Below are positions 1 through 8,856 of a stretch of DNA of 64,000 nt, piece after piece. Position 1 is the stretch's first letter; each line of letters opens with the position of its first letter. The notes beneath the pieces are model-generated. The model did not search any database, was not told the DNA's origin, and saw only the letters and a list, made by a program, of their open reading frames with translations. A program made the position numbers and the translations under genes. Origin of the DNA: Arenibacter nanhaiticus (lineage in GTDB: Bacteria > Bacteroidota > Bacteroidia > Flavobacteriales > Flavobacteriaceae); NCBI RefSeq assembly GCF_900141935.1, contig NZ_FQYX01000001.1:190786-254785 (forward strand), read 5' to 3'.

Positions 1-2481
1 GGATTCAAAAAAGTCGGTGGCATCAACACCCTCTAGTTGAGCCAGCTTTTCAATTAAAAAAGGCTCTAAGTACTTTTGGTTGTCCGGCAAGTAAAATTCC
101 GAAATGTAATATTTTAAAGAATCCTGGTCTTTTTTATCGAATTTAATGAACGGATAACCATCGTATAATATACTATCGTTTTGCCTTATCGCCTTAAAAA
201 AAGCATCGGTCTTATCTTGTAACAGCGACCATCCTATAAGGGTATCGCTAGGGGTAAAGTTGTCGTAAAACTCCCTGATAAACCGGCTAGGGGTGTTTTG
301 GGTATCTATGGTAGTCTTCACCTCATATAGCAAGCCTCCCTTTACAATGTTTTTTATTTTGATACCCCTAGAACTAGCCGTATCGGTCAGCACCAAATTA
401 AGCTCATAGGTGTTCTCGTTAAGGGTACGGTGCGTTTCTTTTTCGATTTTAAAAGTGTTTTGGGCGTATATTTTTTTTCGTAGCGCCCAAACCGAATCAA
501 TATTCGGAAACATTAAAAAGTCGTGCGATTTGTTCACCGTCACCAAAATTGCTTCGTTGTTCTTGTTTTGATAAATGGTTTTTTTAGAAAAGGCACTGTA
601 GGGTTTCGGTTTGCTGTGCTTATGGTGATAGTGCTGACTGTTTTCTACAAATTTTGAAGGAGGTACTGGGCTTATGGTGCTAAAGAACATGGCCGTATCC
701 TGTACGGTTTTAAACTGTTCGGTATAATTGACGGCTCTTGTTGTAAAGGAATTAAAAAACCGGTTGGCTTGGGTACTGTCTTGAGTGAGGACACCCAAAA
801 GGAAATATTCATTGGTATTGATACTCGTTTGCAAGTACAATTTTTTAGAATCTTTCTTGTAAAAATTGGCCCAAGAGCGAAGGTTTTTTTCTGTTGGTTT
901 ATGATAGGTTGGATTCAATTCTAGATCTTCATAAAATCTTGTCTGAATCTGTTTCAGTTCAAAAGTATCTGACTCGATAAAATTAAAATCGTTCAGCGTA
1001 GCCTTTTTTAGGAAATAGTAGGAAGCAGTTTCGGGATCGTAACCTTCAATGTAGCGATTTCCCTTGCGTTTCATATTTGTGAATCTGTAGACAGAAGGCA
1101 TTTCAATGGAGAAATCATTGGCCTCGGGAGATAATACCTCTCGGTGTTTTTTAATATCCCTAAACGCTATGCTATTGAAAATGGTATCGGAGTACTGAAG
1201 GACATAATCTTCTCTTCCGCTCATTTTAAAAATTACGATTTCCAAGGGGGTCAAATAGATTTGGTAGCGTTGATGGTTGCCGTTTTTCAATTGGTTTTTA
1301 ATGTCCAATCCCGGATAAGTAGCCTTGTCAATGGCTACTTTTTCTATAATCTTGCCAGGGATGTTCTCGTATAAAAGTTTGTCGATGGACTCTAAGGAGT
1401 AGGTCTGGTCTTTTTTTAAAAAGGAATAAGTAGGAATGCGATTCACCAATACATAACTGCCATTGGCCAAGTCCGGAGCGATATAGGTGGTATTGCTGTT
1501 TTCGGCAATAGGATATAGTTTATTGGGAAGGGCTATGCTAAATAAACTATCATCGGTACTCTGGGGGAAATATTCATTCTCCAATATTTTTCGCTCAAGG
1601 GAATCTTTCAGGGATTTTCCACGGTTACTGGCCTTGGAAACCAATGGTTTTACACTGTATCCTTTATCTCTTAGGAGTTGAAGGACGCCGTTTTTACCGG
1701 GTAAATGTGCCGCGCCAATGCCTGCAAAAACCTTGGCCGTTTGTATCACAGAATCTAGCAACCGAATCATATTTTTATTTCGGATATAGAGCATGTTTTT
1801 TAAATAGTAGTCGGTATATATGGCCTGGTCAAGAGAATCTATGAGGTTTAAATTACGTGCTCGGTAGGCATCCTGTAAAAGGGACAGGACATCTTGGGTC
1901 TGCATCTTTTTTTGCAGCCATTCGTCTGGTTTTGGTTTCATGGCGTTTAGATTGGCCCTGCTGACCAAAGCCGAAGATTCCTCTAAGTTTTCAAGGGCTA
2001 CAATAGGCTTGTTATATTTTTTGCCCGCCTGATAGATAAACATATCCAAATAGGTTTCCTCCTCGAAGTTTTCCGAATTGTCACTACTGCGATACAGTAT
2101 GCTATTGACAATACGGTCATCAAACGACAAATAGGAAGCCAGAAGTTCCCGGCTGGGGTTTTTTATAGAAAAGGGCCGCGTGTAAAAACCTTTGCTCACA
2201 AACCCGTTCCCATATCCAAGGGTAGGGGGGGCTATTTTGGAACGATCCTCCAGCCAAGTGCCAGGGTCCGATTCCAAGGCTATAAGTTCGCTATTGGCCA
2301 GGGCTTCATAGAATATATCGTCGAGCCTAAAAGCTATTTTGCTGCTGACATGCATAGTGCCGTACAGATAGGAAGTTTTTTCCAGTCCGTTGCCAGATAT
2401 TTCCCAAAGCAGGCTCCTTTCCTCTTGAGCAAAGAGCCCAGAGGTCATTAAAATAAAAAGAAAACCAAACCAAAAACGCAT
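1..2481 (-). CDS. TraB/GumN-domain secreted protein, partial (3' end outside window)
   Basis: An open frame of 827 codons runs without a stop from ATG at 2481 to the left edge. It begins with a signal peptide (MRFWFGFLFILMTSGLFAQ). Residues about 20-290 match the TraB/GumN family: the N-terminal YLYGTMH motif at 38-44 and, near residue 255, GIGAAHLPGKNGV followed by a leucine-rich stretch. The remaining 530 or more residues are hydrophilic with no domain I recognise. Classic GumN proteins are about 300 residues, so this is a much longer lineage-specific form. TraB/GumN proteins are proposed metallopeptidase-like enzymes; the substrate is unknown. The signal peptide predicts periplasmic or outer-envelope location. 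A TATATTTG box lies 89 bases upstream. Confidence 0.85.
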   Translation of the reverse strand, partial: MRFWFGFLFILMTSGLFAQEERSLLWEISGNGLEKTSYLYGTMHVSSKIAFRLDDIFYEALANSELIALESDPGTWLEDRSKIAPPTLGYGNGFVSKGFYTRPFSIKNPSRELLASYLSFDDRIVNSILYRSSDNSENFEEETYLDMFIYQAGKKYNKPIVALENLEESSALVSRANLNAMKPKPDEWLQKKMQTQDVLSLLQDAYRARNLNLIDSLDQAIYTDYYLKNMLYIRNKNMIRLLDSVIQTAKVFAGIGAAHLPGKNGVLQLLRDKGYSVKPLVSKASNRGKSLKDSLERKILENEYFPQSTDDSLFSIALPNKLYPIAENSNTTYIAPDLANGSYVLVNRIPTYSFLKKDQTYSLESIDKLLYENIPGKIIEKVAIDKATYPGLDIKNQLKNGNHQRYQIYLTPLEIVIFKMSGREDYVLQYSDTIFNSIAFRDIKKHREVLSPEANDFSIEMPSVYRFTNMKRKGNRYIEGYDPETASYYFLKKATLNDFNFIESDTFELKQIQTRFYEDLELNPTYHKPTEKNLRSWANFYKKDSKKLYLQTSINTNEYFLLGVLTQDSTQANRFFNSFTTRAVNYTEQFKTVQDTAMFFSTISPVPPSKFVENSQHYHHKHSKPKPYSAFSKKTIYQNKNNEAILVTVNKSHDFLMFPNIDSVWALRKKIYAQNTFKIEKETHRTLNENTYELNLVLTDTASSRGIKIKNIVKGGLLYEVKTTIDTQNTPSRFIREFYDNFTPSDTLIGWSLLQDKTDAFFKAIRQNDSILYDGYPFIKFDKKDQDSLKYYISEFYLPDNQKYLEPFLIEKLAQLEGVDATDFFES

Positions 2482-2569
2482 AGAAGATCTAAAATAGGAA
2501 TTAAAAATGCGGCAAATAACCTTAGAAATAAAAACTTCCCGCATAATTAACATTTTTTTATTTTAGGGT

Positions 2570-2577
2570 CAAATATA
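2570..2577 (-). promoter_or_regulatory. candidate -7 box for the TraB/GumN gene
   Basis: On the minus strand this reads TATATTTG, an exact match to the Bacteroidota TAnnTTTG -7 consensus, 89 bases before the start codon. No clear -33 TTG is seen. Confidence 0.45.
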
Positions 2578-2761
2578 CAGTGTTTAAATGATTTACGGCT
2601 AGCTAGGGCTACGGATCCTAAGGCTGCAGATCGGCTTGTATGTAGGGTTTATAATAGCGGTAGAAAGTAAAGGAGAAGCCTTATTGTGGAGAATAGTGTT
2701 TCTCTATGGCCCTATTGCCAAAGTATTTGTCCGTTTTAAATCAAAGTTCCCATACAAGTGC

Positions 2762-2769
2762 TATTTTTG
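2762..2769 (+). promoter_or_regulatory. candidate -7 box for hemH
   Basis: TATTTTTG matches TAnnTTTG and lies 29 bases before the hemH ATG, implying a short leader. The -33 element is not obvious. Confidence 0.45.
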
Positions 2770-2798
2770 TCACAATTGAGAATATAAAAAGCTGATAA

Positions 2799-3830
2799 AT
2801 GAAAGGAGTTTTGTTGGTAAATTTGGGGTCGCCAGATAGTCCCACTGCTAAAGATGTGAAACCATATTTGGACGAATTTTTAATGGATGAGCGAGTGATT
2901 GATGTGCCCAATTGGTTGCGAAACATCATCGTACGTGGAATTATTTTACAGACCAGACCTAAAAAATCTGCCGAAGCCTATCAAAAAATTTGGTGGGAAG
3001 AAGGCTCGCCCTTAGTGGTTATTTCTGAACGATTTACCGAGAAAGTACAAAAACAGACTAAAATTCCAGTGGCTTTGGGGATGCGATATGGAAGCATGAC
3101 CATTAAAAAGGCCCTTCAGGAACTTATTGATAAAGGAGTAGACGAGGTGCTTCTGGTGCCTTTGTACCCACAATATGCTATGTCTTCGTACGAAACCGTG
3201 GTGGTAAAAACCATGCAAGTGCAAGCAGCGCATTTTCCAAATATTAAGCTAACCACCCTTCCTGCTTTTTATAAGAACGATGAGTATATAAAAGTGCTTT
3301 CGGAGAGTATCGCCGAAGGGCTTAAAGATTTCGATTACGATCATATATTGTTCTCGTACCACGGTATTCCAGAAAGACATATCCGTAAATCGGACCCAAC
3401 AAAATTCCATTGTAAAATAGATGGCAAGTGTTGCCAGACCAATTCGGTGGCACATACTACTTGTTATAGACACCAATGTTTTGATACTACCGAGAAGGTA
3501 AAGGCCTATTTAGGTTTGCCAGATGATAAGATAAGCATTTCTTTTCAGTCTCGTTTGCCCAATGACCCTTGGTTAAAGCCTTTTACCGATTTCGAATTTG
3601 AACGTTTTGGTAAGGAGGGCAAGAAAGGTTTGGCAGTGATTACCCCGGCCTTTGTTGCCGATTGTTTAGAAACTTTGGAGGAAATTGCCATGGAAGGAAA
3701 AGAGCAGTTTCAGCAAGCCGGTGGTGGAGACTACAAGCATATTCCATGTTTGAACGACAGAGACGATTGGGTAGCGGTTGTGGCCAAATGGATCGAAGAT
3801 TGGCACGATAACGAAAGCCTTCCCGCCTAA
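2799..3830 (+). CDS. hemH: ferrochelatase
   Basis: This 343-residue protein inserts Fe2+ into a porphyrin in late heme synthesis. The N-terminus KGVLLVNLGSPDSPT and the active-site segment LFSYHGIPERHIRKSDP (His188) are diagnostic, and length is normal. Residues 205-227 form a loop with five cysteines (C205, C211, C212, C222, C227). Some bacterial ferrochelatases carry an internal [2Fe-2S] cluster, so a cluster here is possible but not shown. The stop codon overlaps the next gene's ATG by one base (TAATG), so the two are co-transcribed and probably translationally coupled. A HemJ-like gene follows 1.8 kb downstream. Confidence 0.95.
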   Translation: MKGVLLVNLGSPDSPTAKDVKPYLDEFLMDERVIDVPNWLRNIIVRGIILQTRPKKSAEAYQKIWWEEGSPLVVISERFTEKVQKQTKIPVALGMRYGSMTIKKALQELIDKGVDEVLLVPLYPQYAMSSYETVVVKTMQVQAAHFPNIKLTTLPAFYKNDEYIKVLSESIAEGLKDFDYDHILFSYHGIPERHIRKSDPTKFHCKIDGKCCQTNSVAHTTCYRHQCFDTTEKVKAYLGLPDDKISISFQSRLPNDPWLKPFTDFEFERFGKEGKKGLAVITPAFVADCLETLEEIAMEGKEQFQQAGGGDYKHIPCLNDRDDWVAVVAKWIEDWHDNESLPA

Positions 3831-5221
3831 TGGCCAGGGTATCGGCAGAACAGTTGGGCAACGAGCCTATAGGAAAATTACTTATTAAACAGGCCGTGCC
3901 TGCTTCGATAGGGATTTTGGTGATGTCGCTCAACGTGCTGGTCGATTCTATTTTTGTGGGCAATTGGATAGGATCCATTGCCATCGCAGCTATCAATGTG
4001 GTCTTGCCAGTGTCCTTTTTTATAGGGGCATTGGGAATGGCCATAGGAGTGGGGGGGGCTAGTATAATTTCGCGGGCCTTAGGGGCCAATAACACCAATA
4101 AGGCCTTAAAAACTTTTGGGAATCAGATAACCTTAACGCTTTTGGTGACCACCATAATGGTGGCCTTAGGACTGTATTTTGTCGATAGCCTTATCCCGGC
4201 TTTTGGCGGAAAAGGGGCTATTTTTGAACCTGCAAAAATCTATTATGTCATAGTCCTCTTCGGGGTGCCATTTCTGGCGCTGTGCATGATGGGGAATACG
4301 GTGATACGGGCAGAAGGAAAACCAAAGTTTGCCATGATTGCCATGATCATTCCCTCGGTAGGGAATTTGGTAATGGATTACCTCTTTATCTATGTGTTCG
4401 ATTGGGGTATGGCAGGGGCAGCCTGGGCAACGACCATCGGTTATGTCCTTTGTTTTGCCTATGTGCTCTACTTTTTCCTTTCTAAATACTCCGAACTCAA
4501 ATTAAATAGGACCCATCTGGGACTAGACATCCCCATTCTCAAGGAAATCGGATCCTTGGGATTCGTTACCTTGGCTAGACAAGCCGTGATCAGTTTAATC
4601 TATCTTTTAATGAACAATATCCTGTTCACTTTGGGCGGAGAAGCCTCCATTGCGGTGTACGCCATTATAGCCAGGATGTTGATGTTTGCCCTGTTCCCTG
4701 TTTTTGGTGTTACCCAAGGCTTTTTGCCCATTGCCGGCTTTAATTATGGGGCCAAAAAATACCAAAGGGTACGAGAATCTATCAATACCGCTATTTTCTA
4801 TGCGGCAGTTTTGGCAACGGTGGTTTTTATGGGGCTTATGATCTTTCCCTTAGAAATTGCCTCCCTGTTTTTGAGCCAAAATCCGAATTTATCGGAGCAT
4901 GAATTGGCGGTCAATGCCTATGTATTAGAACATACCCCATCGGCAATGAGGATGGTTTTTGCCGCAACCCCCATCATTGCGCTTCAATTAATCGGAGCGG
5001 CCTATTTTCAAGCAATAGGAAAGGCGGTGCCGGCACTATTATTGACCCTGACCAGACAAGGGTTCTTTTTTATACCGCTCATTTTAATTTTGCCGCCTTA
5101 TCTGGGAGAAGTAGGGGTGTGGATCGCTTTCCCCATTGCCGATGTCTTGGCTACCATTGTCACAGGCTATTTTCTACGGAAAGAAGTGCGAACAAAATTG
5201 CTAGCCGCAAAAGAGCCCTGA
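3830..5221 (+). CDS. MATE-family multidrug/metabolite efflux transporter
   Basis: This 463-residue protein has about twelve hydrophobic segments and the MATE architecture: an N-terminal region with KQAVPASIGILVMSLNVLVDSIFVGNWIG, then a repeat-like second half with a GVTQGFLPIAGFNYGAKK segment. MATE proteins export cationic or other organic compounds using Na+ or H+ gradients across the inner membrane. Its start overlaps hemH by one base, which suggests it may export a heme precursor or product, but that is only inferred from position. The substrate cannot be read from sequence. An 83-bp interspersed repeat lies 85 bases after its stop. Confidence 0.9.
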   Translation: MARVSAEQLGNEPIGKLLIKQAVPASIGILVMSLNVLVDSIFVGNWIGSIAIAAINVVLPVSFFIGALGMAIGVGGASIISRALGANNTNKALKTFGNQITLTLLVTTIMVALGLYFVDSLIPAFGGKGAIFEPAKIYYVIVLFGVPFLALCMMGNTVIRAEGKPKFAMIAMIIPSVGNLVMDYLFIYVFDWGMAGAAWATTIGYVLCFAYVLYFFLSKYSELKLNRTHLGLDIPILKEIGSLGFVTLARQAVISLIYLLMNNILFTLGGEASIAVYAIIARMLMFALFPVFGVTQGFLPIAGFNYGAKKYQRVRESINTAIFYAAVLATVVFMGLMIFPLEIASLFLSQNPNLSEHELAVNAYVLEHTPSAMRMVFAATPIIALQLIGAAYFQAIGKAVPALLLTLTRQGFFFIPLILILPPYLGEVGVWIAFPIADVLATIVTGYFLRKEVRTKLLAAKEP

Positions 5222-5650
5222 TCATCGCCTACAACAAATCGAATGTTTGATTGATTCCGATTCGATCATCGAAATTTTAAAATACCTAAAGCTGTAATCA
5301 GAATGATTTGGGCGTTCCCTCCTTCGTCGGGCGGGCCCTTGTCTATATCCCTTGCTTCGCTGCGGGGATGCCGCCGCGGTCCCTAACGCATCAATTGGTG
5401 CCAATGGTTCCCAAGGGAAAAGAATTTGTCGTCTTAGAAACTATGGGTTCCAGGCATGATAAACATTAAGGCGTGCTACAGTCGAACCTTGTTTGTTCCT
5501 CAATTTCTTCTATTAACACGATGGCTGTGACGGTCTCGGTCCTAAGTGCGAACTTCTATTCTCAAACAGCCATAAAACTGCGAGGCTAAAGGCTATGTTT
5601 ATGGGATATTACTATATTTACACCCCATTTAGGCTTAATTTTAAATAAGC
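5222..5650. other. intergenic region with an interspersed repeat
   Basis: This 429-base space holds repeat copy 1 (5307-5389) and, just before the next gene, TATATTTA at 5613-5620, one base off the -7 consensus. The rest shows no gene. The open frame across the repeat is an artefact of its GC-rich sequence. Confidence 0.6.
5307..5389 (-). repeat. 83-bp GC-rich interspersed repeat, copy 1
   Basis: Read on the minus strand it starts GCGTTAGGGACCGCGGCGGC and ends GAGGGAACGCCCAAA. It is nearly identical to 17193-17275 and 60954-61036 and related to 33248-33338. Ends are short inverted repeats (GCGTT/AACGC). It is far more GC-rich than its surroundings. The roughly 15 bases outside the GCGTT end also resemble those beside copy 2 (GGCACC-AATT). 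It lies downstream of the MATE gene. Confidence 0.9.
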
Positions 5651-6202
5651 ATGTCCGACTACTATAACTACATAAAATCGCTTCACCTCATATTTGTGGT
5701 GACCTGGTTTGCGGGTTTGTTTTATATACCCCGTATTTTTATCTATCATATCGAAGCTAGTGAGAAACCTTCCCCAGACAAGGAAATTCTTACCGATCAG
5801 TTGCAGTTAATGGCCAAACGCCTGTGGTATATCATTACCTGGCCCTCTGCGGTCCTTGCAACGGTTTTTGCCATATGGTTGCTCATAATTTTTCCGGCAT
5901 GGCTACAACAGCCTTGGATGCACGTTAAACTGGGGTTTGTGGTGTTGTTAATCGCCTATCACCTAAAAAATCACCAGATATTTCATCAACTTCAGCGAAA
6001 CGAGGTGAAATATACCTCTAATTTTATGCGATTATGGAATGAAGGAGCTACCCTGATCCTATTTTCAGTGGTGTTTTTGGTGATTTTAAAGAATGCCTTT
6101 AATTGGATTTTTGGCGTGGTGGGGATCATTGTCTTAGGGATGTTATTGATGCTGGGGATTAAAGTTTACAAACGGATTCGCGATAAAAACCCAAGGGCTT
6201 AA
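5651..6202 (+). CDS. hemJ: HemJ-like protoporphyrinogen IX oxidase (CopD/UPF0093 family)
   Basis: This 183-residue membrane protein has four to five hydrophobic segments. The N-terminus IKSLHLIFVVTWFAGLFYIP and the MHVKLGF segment are typical of HemJ, which oxidises protoporphyrinogen IX to protoporphyrin IX. His12 and Lys93 are the likely counterparts of the conserved His and Lys essential in characterised HemJ proteins. Protoporphyrin IX is the substrate of ferrochelatase, encoded by hemH just upstream, so the two act in sequence. A 429-base gap with a repeat separates it from the MATE gene, so it probably has its own promoter. A general CopD-like label is the alternative. Confidence 0.82.
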   Translation: MSDYYNYIKSLHLIFVVTWFAGLFYIPRIFIYHIEASEKPSPDKEILTDQLQLMAKRLWYIITWPSAVLATVFAIWLLIIFPAWLQQPWMHVKLGFVVLLIAYHLKNHQIFHQLQRNEVKYTSNFMRLWNEGATLILFSVVFLVILKNAFNWIFGVVGIIVLGMLLMLGIKVYKRIRDKNPRA

Positions 6203-6511
6203 CACCCGGTTGGTACGGATAACCCAAGGGGAAGGCAAGACAATAGGAGTTTTGGAAGTTAGCCTTGGACCAAGAAATTAAAACCTGCGCAATCATTGAA
6301 AAAATAAACGAAAACCAAAGTTCCTATGGTAACTTCTTTTCACGTCCTATACGTGGCCCAATAATTGTTATCTTTAAACGGCCTACTGTATTAAAGTCGA
6401 TTTTATCGTTTTAATTGTGGCATATATGGTACGCATCACATTTTTTTAAAATGCAAATCCACATAGATTTTTAAAGGAACGATGCCCGTTTAACATAAAA
6501 ATAGAATACAA
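6203..6511. other. intergenic region, possible promoter only
   Basis: In this 309-base stretch I see no gene. TATCTTTA at 6369-6376, one base off TAnnTTTG, is the best -7 candidate for the kinase gene and would give a leader of about 130 bases. Confidence 0.5.
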
Positions 6512-7990
6512 TTGTTTACGAATATATCCCTAAGATCCCGAATTTTTATTTCCATGATATTGTTGGTGCTGATAGCATCGGTATTGATTGCGGCCGTTAC
6601 CATTTACCAATACAGGGAACAATCTAGGGATTACCACCAGGATAGAATGTTGCGGAAGGAAGAACAGATTAAACAAAGTATAGAGCTTACCCTTCAAAAG
6701 ACCACCTATCCCGTGACTACCGAAAATTTAGAACTCATTTTTAAGGATGATATCTATGAGATAGCATCGGTGCAAAAAATGAATTTTAATATCTACGATT
6801 TACAGGGCGGGCTGATAAAAAGTTCTAGGCCGAAATTTGAGATCGATTCCCTGTCCCTTTGTTTGGATGCCGAAGTTTTAAACAATTTGCACCGGGCTTC
6901 CAAAAAACGGTACGTGGAGGAAAAATCGACTGCCGGATATAATTATCAGGCTTCCTATACCTATATTACCGATTATCAGTTTAAACCAATAGGTATACTA
7001 AACTTGCCTTATTTTGAGGACAATTCTTTTAATGATAAGGAATTAAAAGAGTTTCTAATTCGGTTGACAGGCGTGTATGTACTGATGTTGTTATTGGCTA
7101 TTGGTTTGGCTTATTTTATCTCCAAATATATCACGAGGTCCCTACAAACGATCTCAGAAAAATTAAATCAGACCGAATTAAATAAGCGCAACGAGAAAAT
7201 TATTGTCGACAATCCGAGTCAGGAAATAGGAAAACTTATTGTTGCCTACAATGAAATGATAGACGAATTGGAGATCAGTGCCGCAAAATTGGCCAAGGGC
7301 GAACGAGAACAGGCGTGGCGAGAAATGGCCAAACAGGTGGCCCATGAGATTAAAAACCCCTTGACTCCCATGCGATTGAGCGTTCAAAGCTTTGAACGCA
7401 GGTTTAACCCCAATGATCCAGATATCATCCAAAAGGTATCCGAATATTCCAAGACGCTCATTCAGCAAATAGACACCATGAGCAGCATAGCATCGGCTTT
7501 TTCTAATTTCGCCAATATGCCCGCACAGCAAAACGAAACCTTAAATGTGGTGCATATCGTAAAATTGGCCGTCGATATTTTTAATGAGAATTATATTCAT
7601 TTTTCTGCCGAGGAAGACCGTATTATAGCCAAATTAGACCGAACCCAATTGATTAGAGTGGTGACGAATTTGGTAAAAAATGCCAATCAAGCCATAGCCG
7701 ATGTCGAAGTTCCCAATATCCAAGTGTCAGTGGCCAGAGAAGGGGAGTTTGTAAAACTGACCATTGCAGATAACGGGGTCGGGATTTCCGAAAAAGTAAA
7801 AGAAAAGGTCTTTGAACCAAAGTTTACGACCAAAACTAGCGGAATGGGGCTAGGATTGGGAATGGTAAAAAATATTGTGGAAACCTATAAAGGAAGTATA
7901 GAATTTAGTTCGGAACCTTTACAAGGAACAGAATTTATTGTTAAATTCCCTATCGCAAAGGAAAATGACAGCACGGATAAGAAGGCTTAA
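6512..7990 (+). CDS. NtrY-like membrane sensor histidine kinase
   Basis: This 492-residue kinase has a TM helix at about 10-32, a periplasmic or extracytoplasmic sensor region, a second TM helix near 187-205, a HAMP linker, then HisKA and HATPase domains. Visible motifs are the H box VAHEIKNPLTPMRL, N box NLVKNANQAI, G1 DNGVGI, F box FEPKFTTKTSG and G2 GMGLGLGM. The start is TTG at 6512; no ATG occurs in frame until residue 15, inside the first TM helix, so TTG is preferred. No response regulator is adjacent, so it is an orphan kinase. It may share a transcript with the enoyl-CoA hydratase gene 67 bases downstream. The signal sensed is unknown. Confidence 0.88.
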   Translation: MFTNISLRSRIFISMILLVLIASVLIAAVTIYQYREQSRDYHQDRMLRKEEQIKQSIELTLQKTTYPVTTENLELIFKDDIYEIASVQKMNFNIYDLQGGLIKSSRPKFEIDSLSLCLDAEVLNNLHRASKKRYVEEKSTAGYNYQASYTYITDYQFKPIGILNLPYFEDNSFNDKELKEFLIRLTGVYVLMLLLAIGLAYFISKYITRSLQTISEKLNQTELNKRNEKIIVDNPSQEIGKLIVAYNEMIDELEISAAKLAKGEREQAWREMAKQVAHEIKNPLTPMRLSVQSFERRFNPNDPDIIQKVSEYSKTLIQQIDTMSSIASAFSNFANMPAQQNETLNVVHIVKLAVDIFNENYIHFSAEEDRIIAKLDRTQLIRVVTNLVKNANQAIADVEVPNIQVSVAREGEFVKLTIADNGVGISEKVKEKVFEPKFTTKTSGMGLGLGMVKNIVETYKGSIEFSSEPLQGTEFIVKFPIAKENDSTDKKA

Positions 7991-8057
7991 CATTAGCGTG
8001 GCCTCCAATGTGTGCTTCATGCCCTGATAAAAGAAACAACCAAATAACACCACTATC

Positions 8058-8840
8058 ATGAAATTTGAAAATTTAGATATTCAAACCCAAGACCGAATCG
8101 CAATATTGACCATTAACCGGCCATCAAAATTAAATGCCCTTAACAAAGCGACGATCAAGGAGCTTCACAAGGCTTTTGAGATGTTGGATAGCGAAAAGGA
8201 CGTACGGGTTATTATTCTGACCGGAAGTGGAGAGAAGGCCTTTGTTGCCGGTGCCGATATTGCCGAGTTTGCTACATTCTCTATGAAAAAGGGCGCTCGC
8301 TTGGCAGAAAAGGGACAGGAAATACTATTCGATTTTGTCGAAAACCTATCCACTCCCGTAATTGCAGCCATCAATGGCTTTGCCTTGGGTGGTGGACTAG
8401 AATTGGCGATGGCTTGTCATTTTAGAATTAGTAGTGATAATGCAAAAATGGGACTGCCCGAAGTTTCCTTAGGGGTTATTCCCGGTTATGGGGGTACCCA
8501 ACGCTTGCCACAGCTCGTAGGTAAGGGCAGGGCCATGGAAATGATCCTGAGCGCGAGCATGATCGATGCAAAAAAAGCCCTGGAATATGGATTGGTCAAT
8601 GAGGTGGTGGCACAGGAACAATTACTAGAAATGTGTAAAAAAATGGCCGCCAAAATCAGTAATAATTCTCCGGTGGCCATGAGGTATGCAATAAAATCGG
8701 TAAATGCTGGTTTTAAATATAATATCAATGGGTATAAAACAGAAATGGAAGCTTTTGGCATTTGTTTTGGCACTGCCGATTTTAAGGAGGGGACGACCGC
8801 CTTTTTAGAAAAAAGAAAAGCAGATTTTCCAGGGAAGTAA
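8058..8840 (+). CDS. enoyl-CoA hydratase/isomerase family protein
   Basis: This 260-residue crotonase-fold protein hydrates trans-2-enoyl-CoA in fatty-acid or related acyl-CoA degradation. The oxyanion-hole segments AFVAGADIAEFA and NGFALGGGLELAMAC are present, and both catalytic glutamates of true hydratases are visible: Glu115 (GGGLELAM) and Glu135 (GLPEVSLG). It ends with a normal C-terminal helix (FLEKRKADFPGK). Retention of both glutamates favours hydratase over isomerase. It is cytoplasmic and follows the kinase gene in the same direction; no other beta-oxidation gene is nearby. Confidence 0.9.
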   Translation: MKFENLDIQTQDRIAILTINRPSKLNALNKATIKELHKAFEMLDSEKDVRVIILTGSGEKAFVAGADIAEFATFSMKKGARLAEKGQEILFDFVENLSTPVIAAINGFALGGGLELAMACHFRISSDNAKMGLPEVSLGVIPGYGGTQRLPQLVGKGRAMEMILSASMIDAKKALEYGLVNEVVAQEQLLEMCKKMAAKISNNSPVAMRYAIKSVNAGFKYNINGYKTEMEAFGICFGTADFKEGTTAFLEKRKADFPGK

Positions 8841-8856
8841 TGCCTACTGGAAAATT

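Larger units (their letters stand above)
2482..2798. other. divergent intergenic region, no gene seen
   Basis: This 317-base space separates the leftward TraB/GumN gene from rightward hemH. It holds one TAnnTTTG box per direction (2570-2577 and 2762-2769). I see no RNA gene or convincing small ORF. Confidence 0.6.

Noticed and set aside
5222-5404. 60-codon minus-strand frame through repeat copy 1
   Set aside because: It is made by the GC-rich repeat; the same peptide-like string appears at copy 2, so it reflects the repeat, not a gene.
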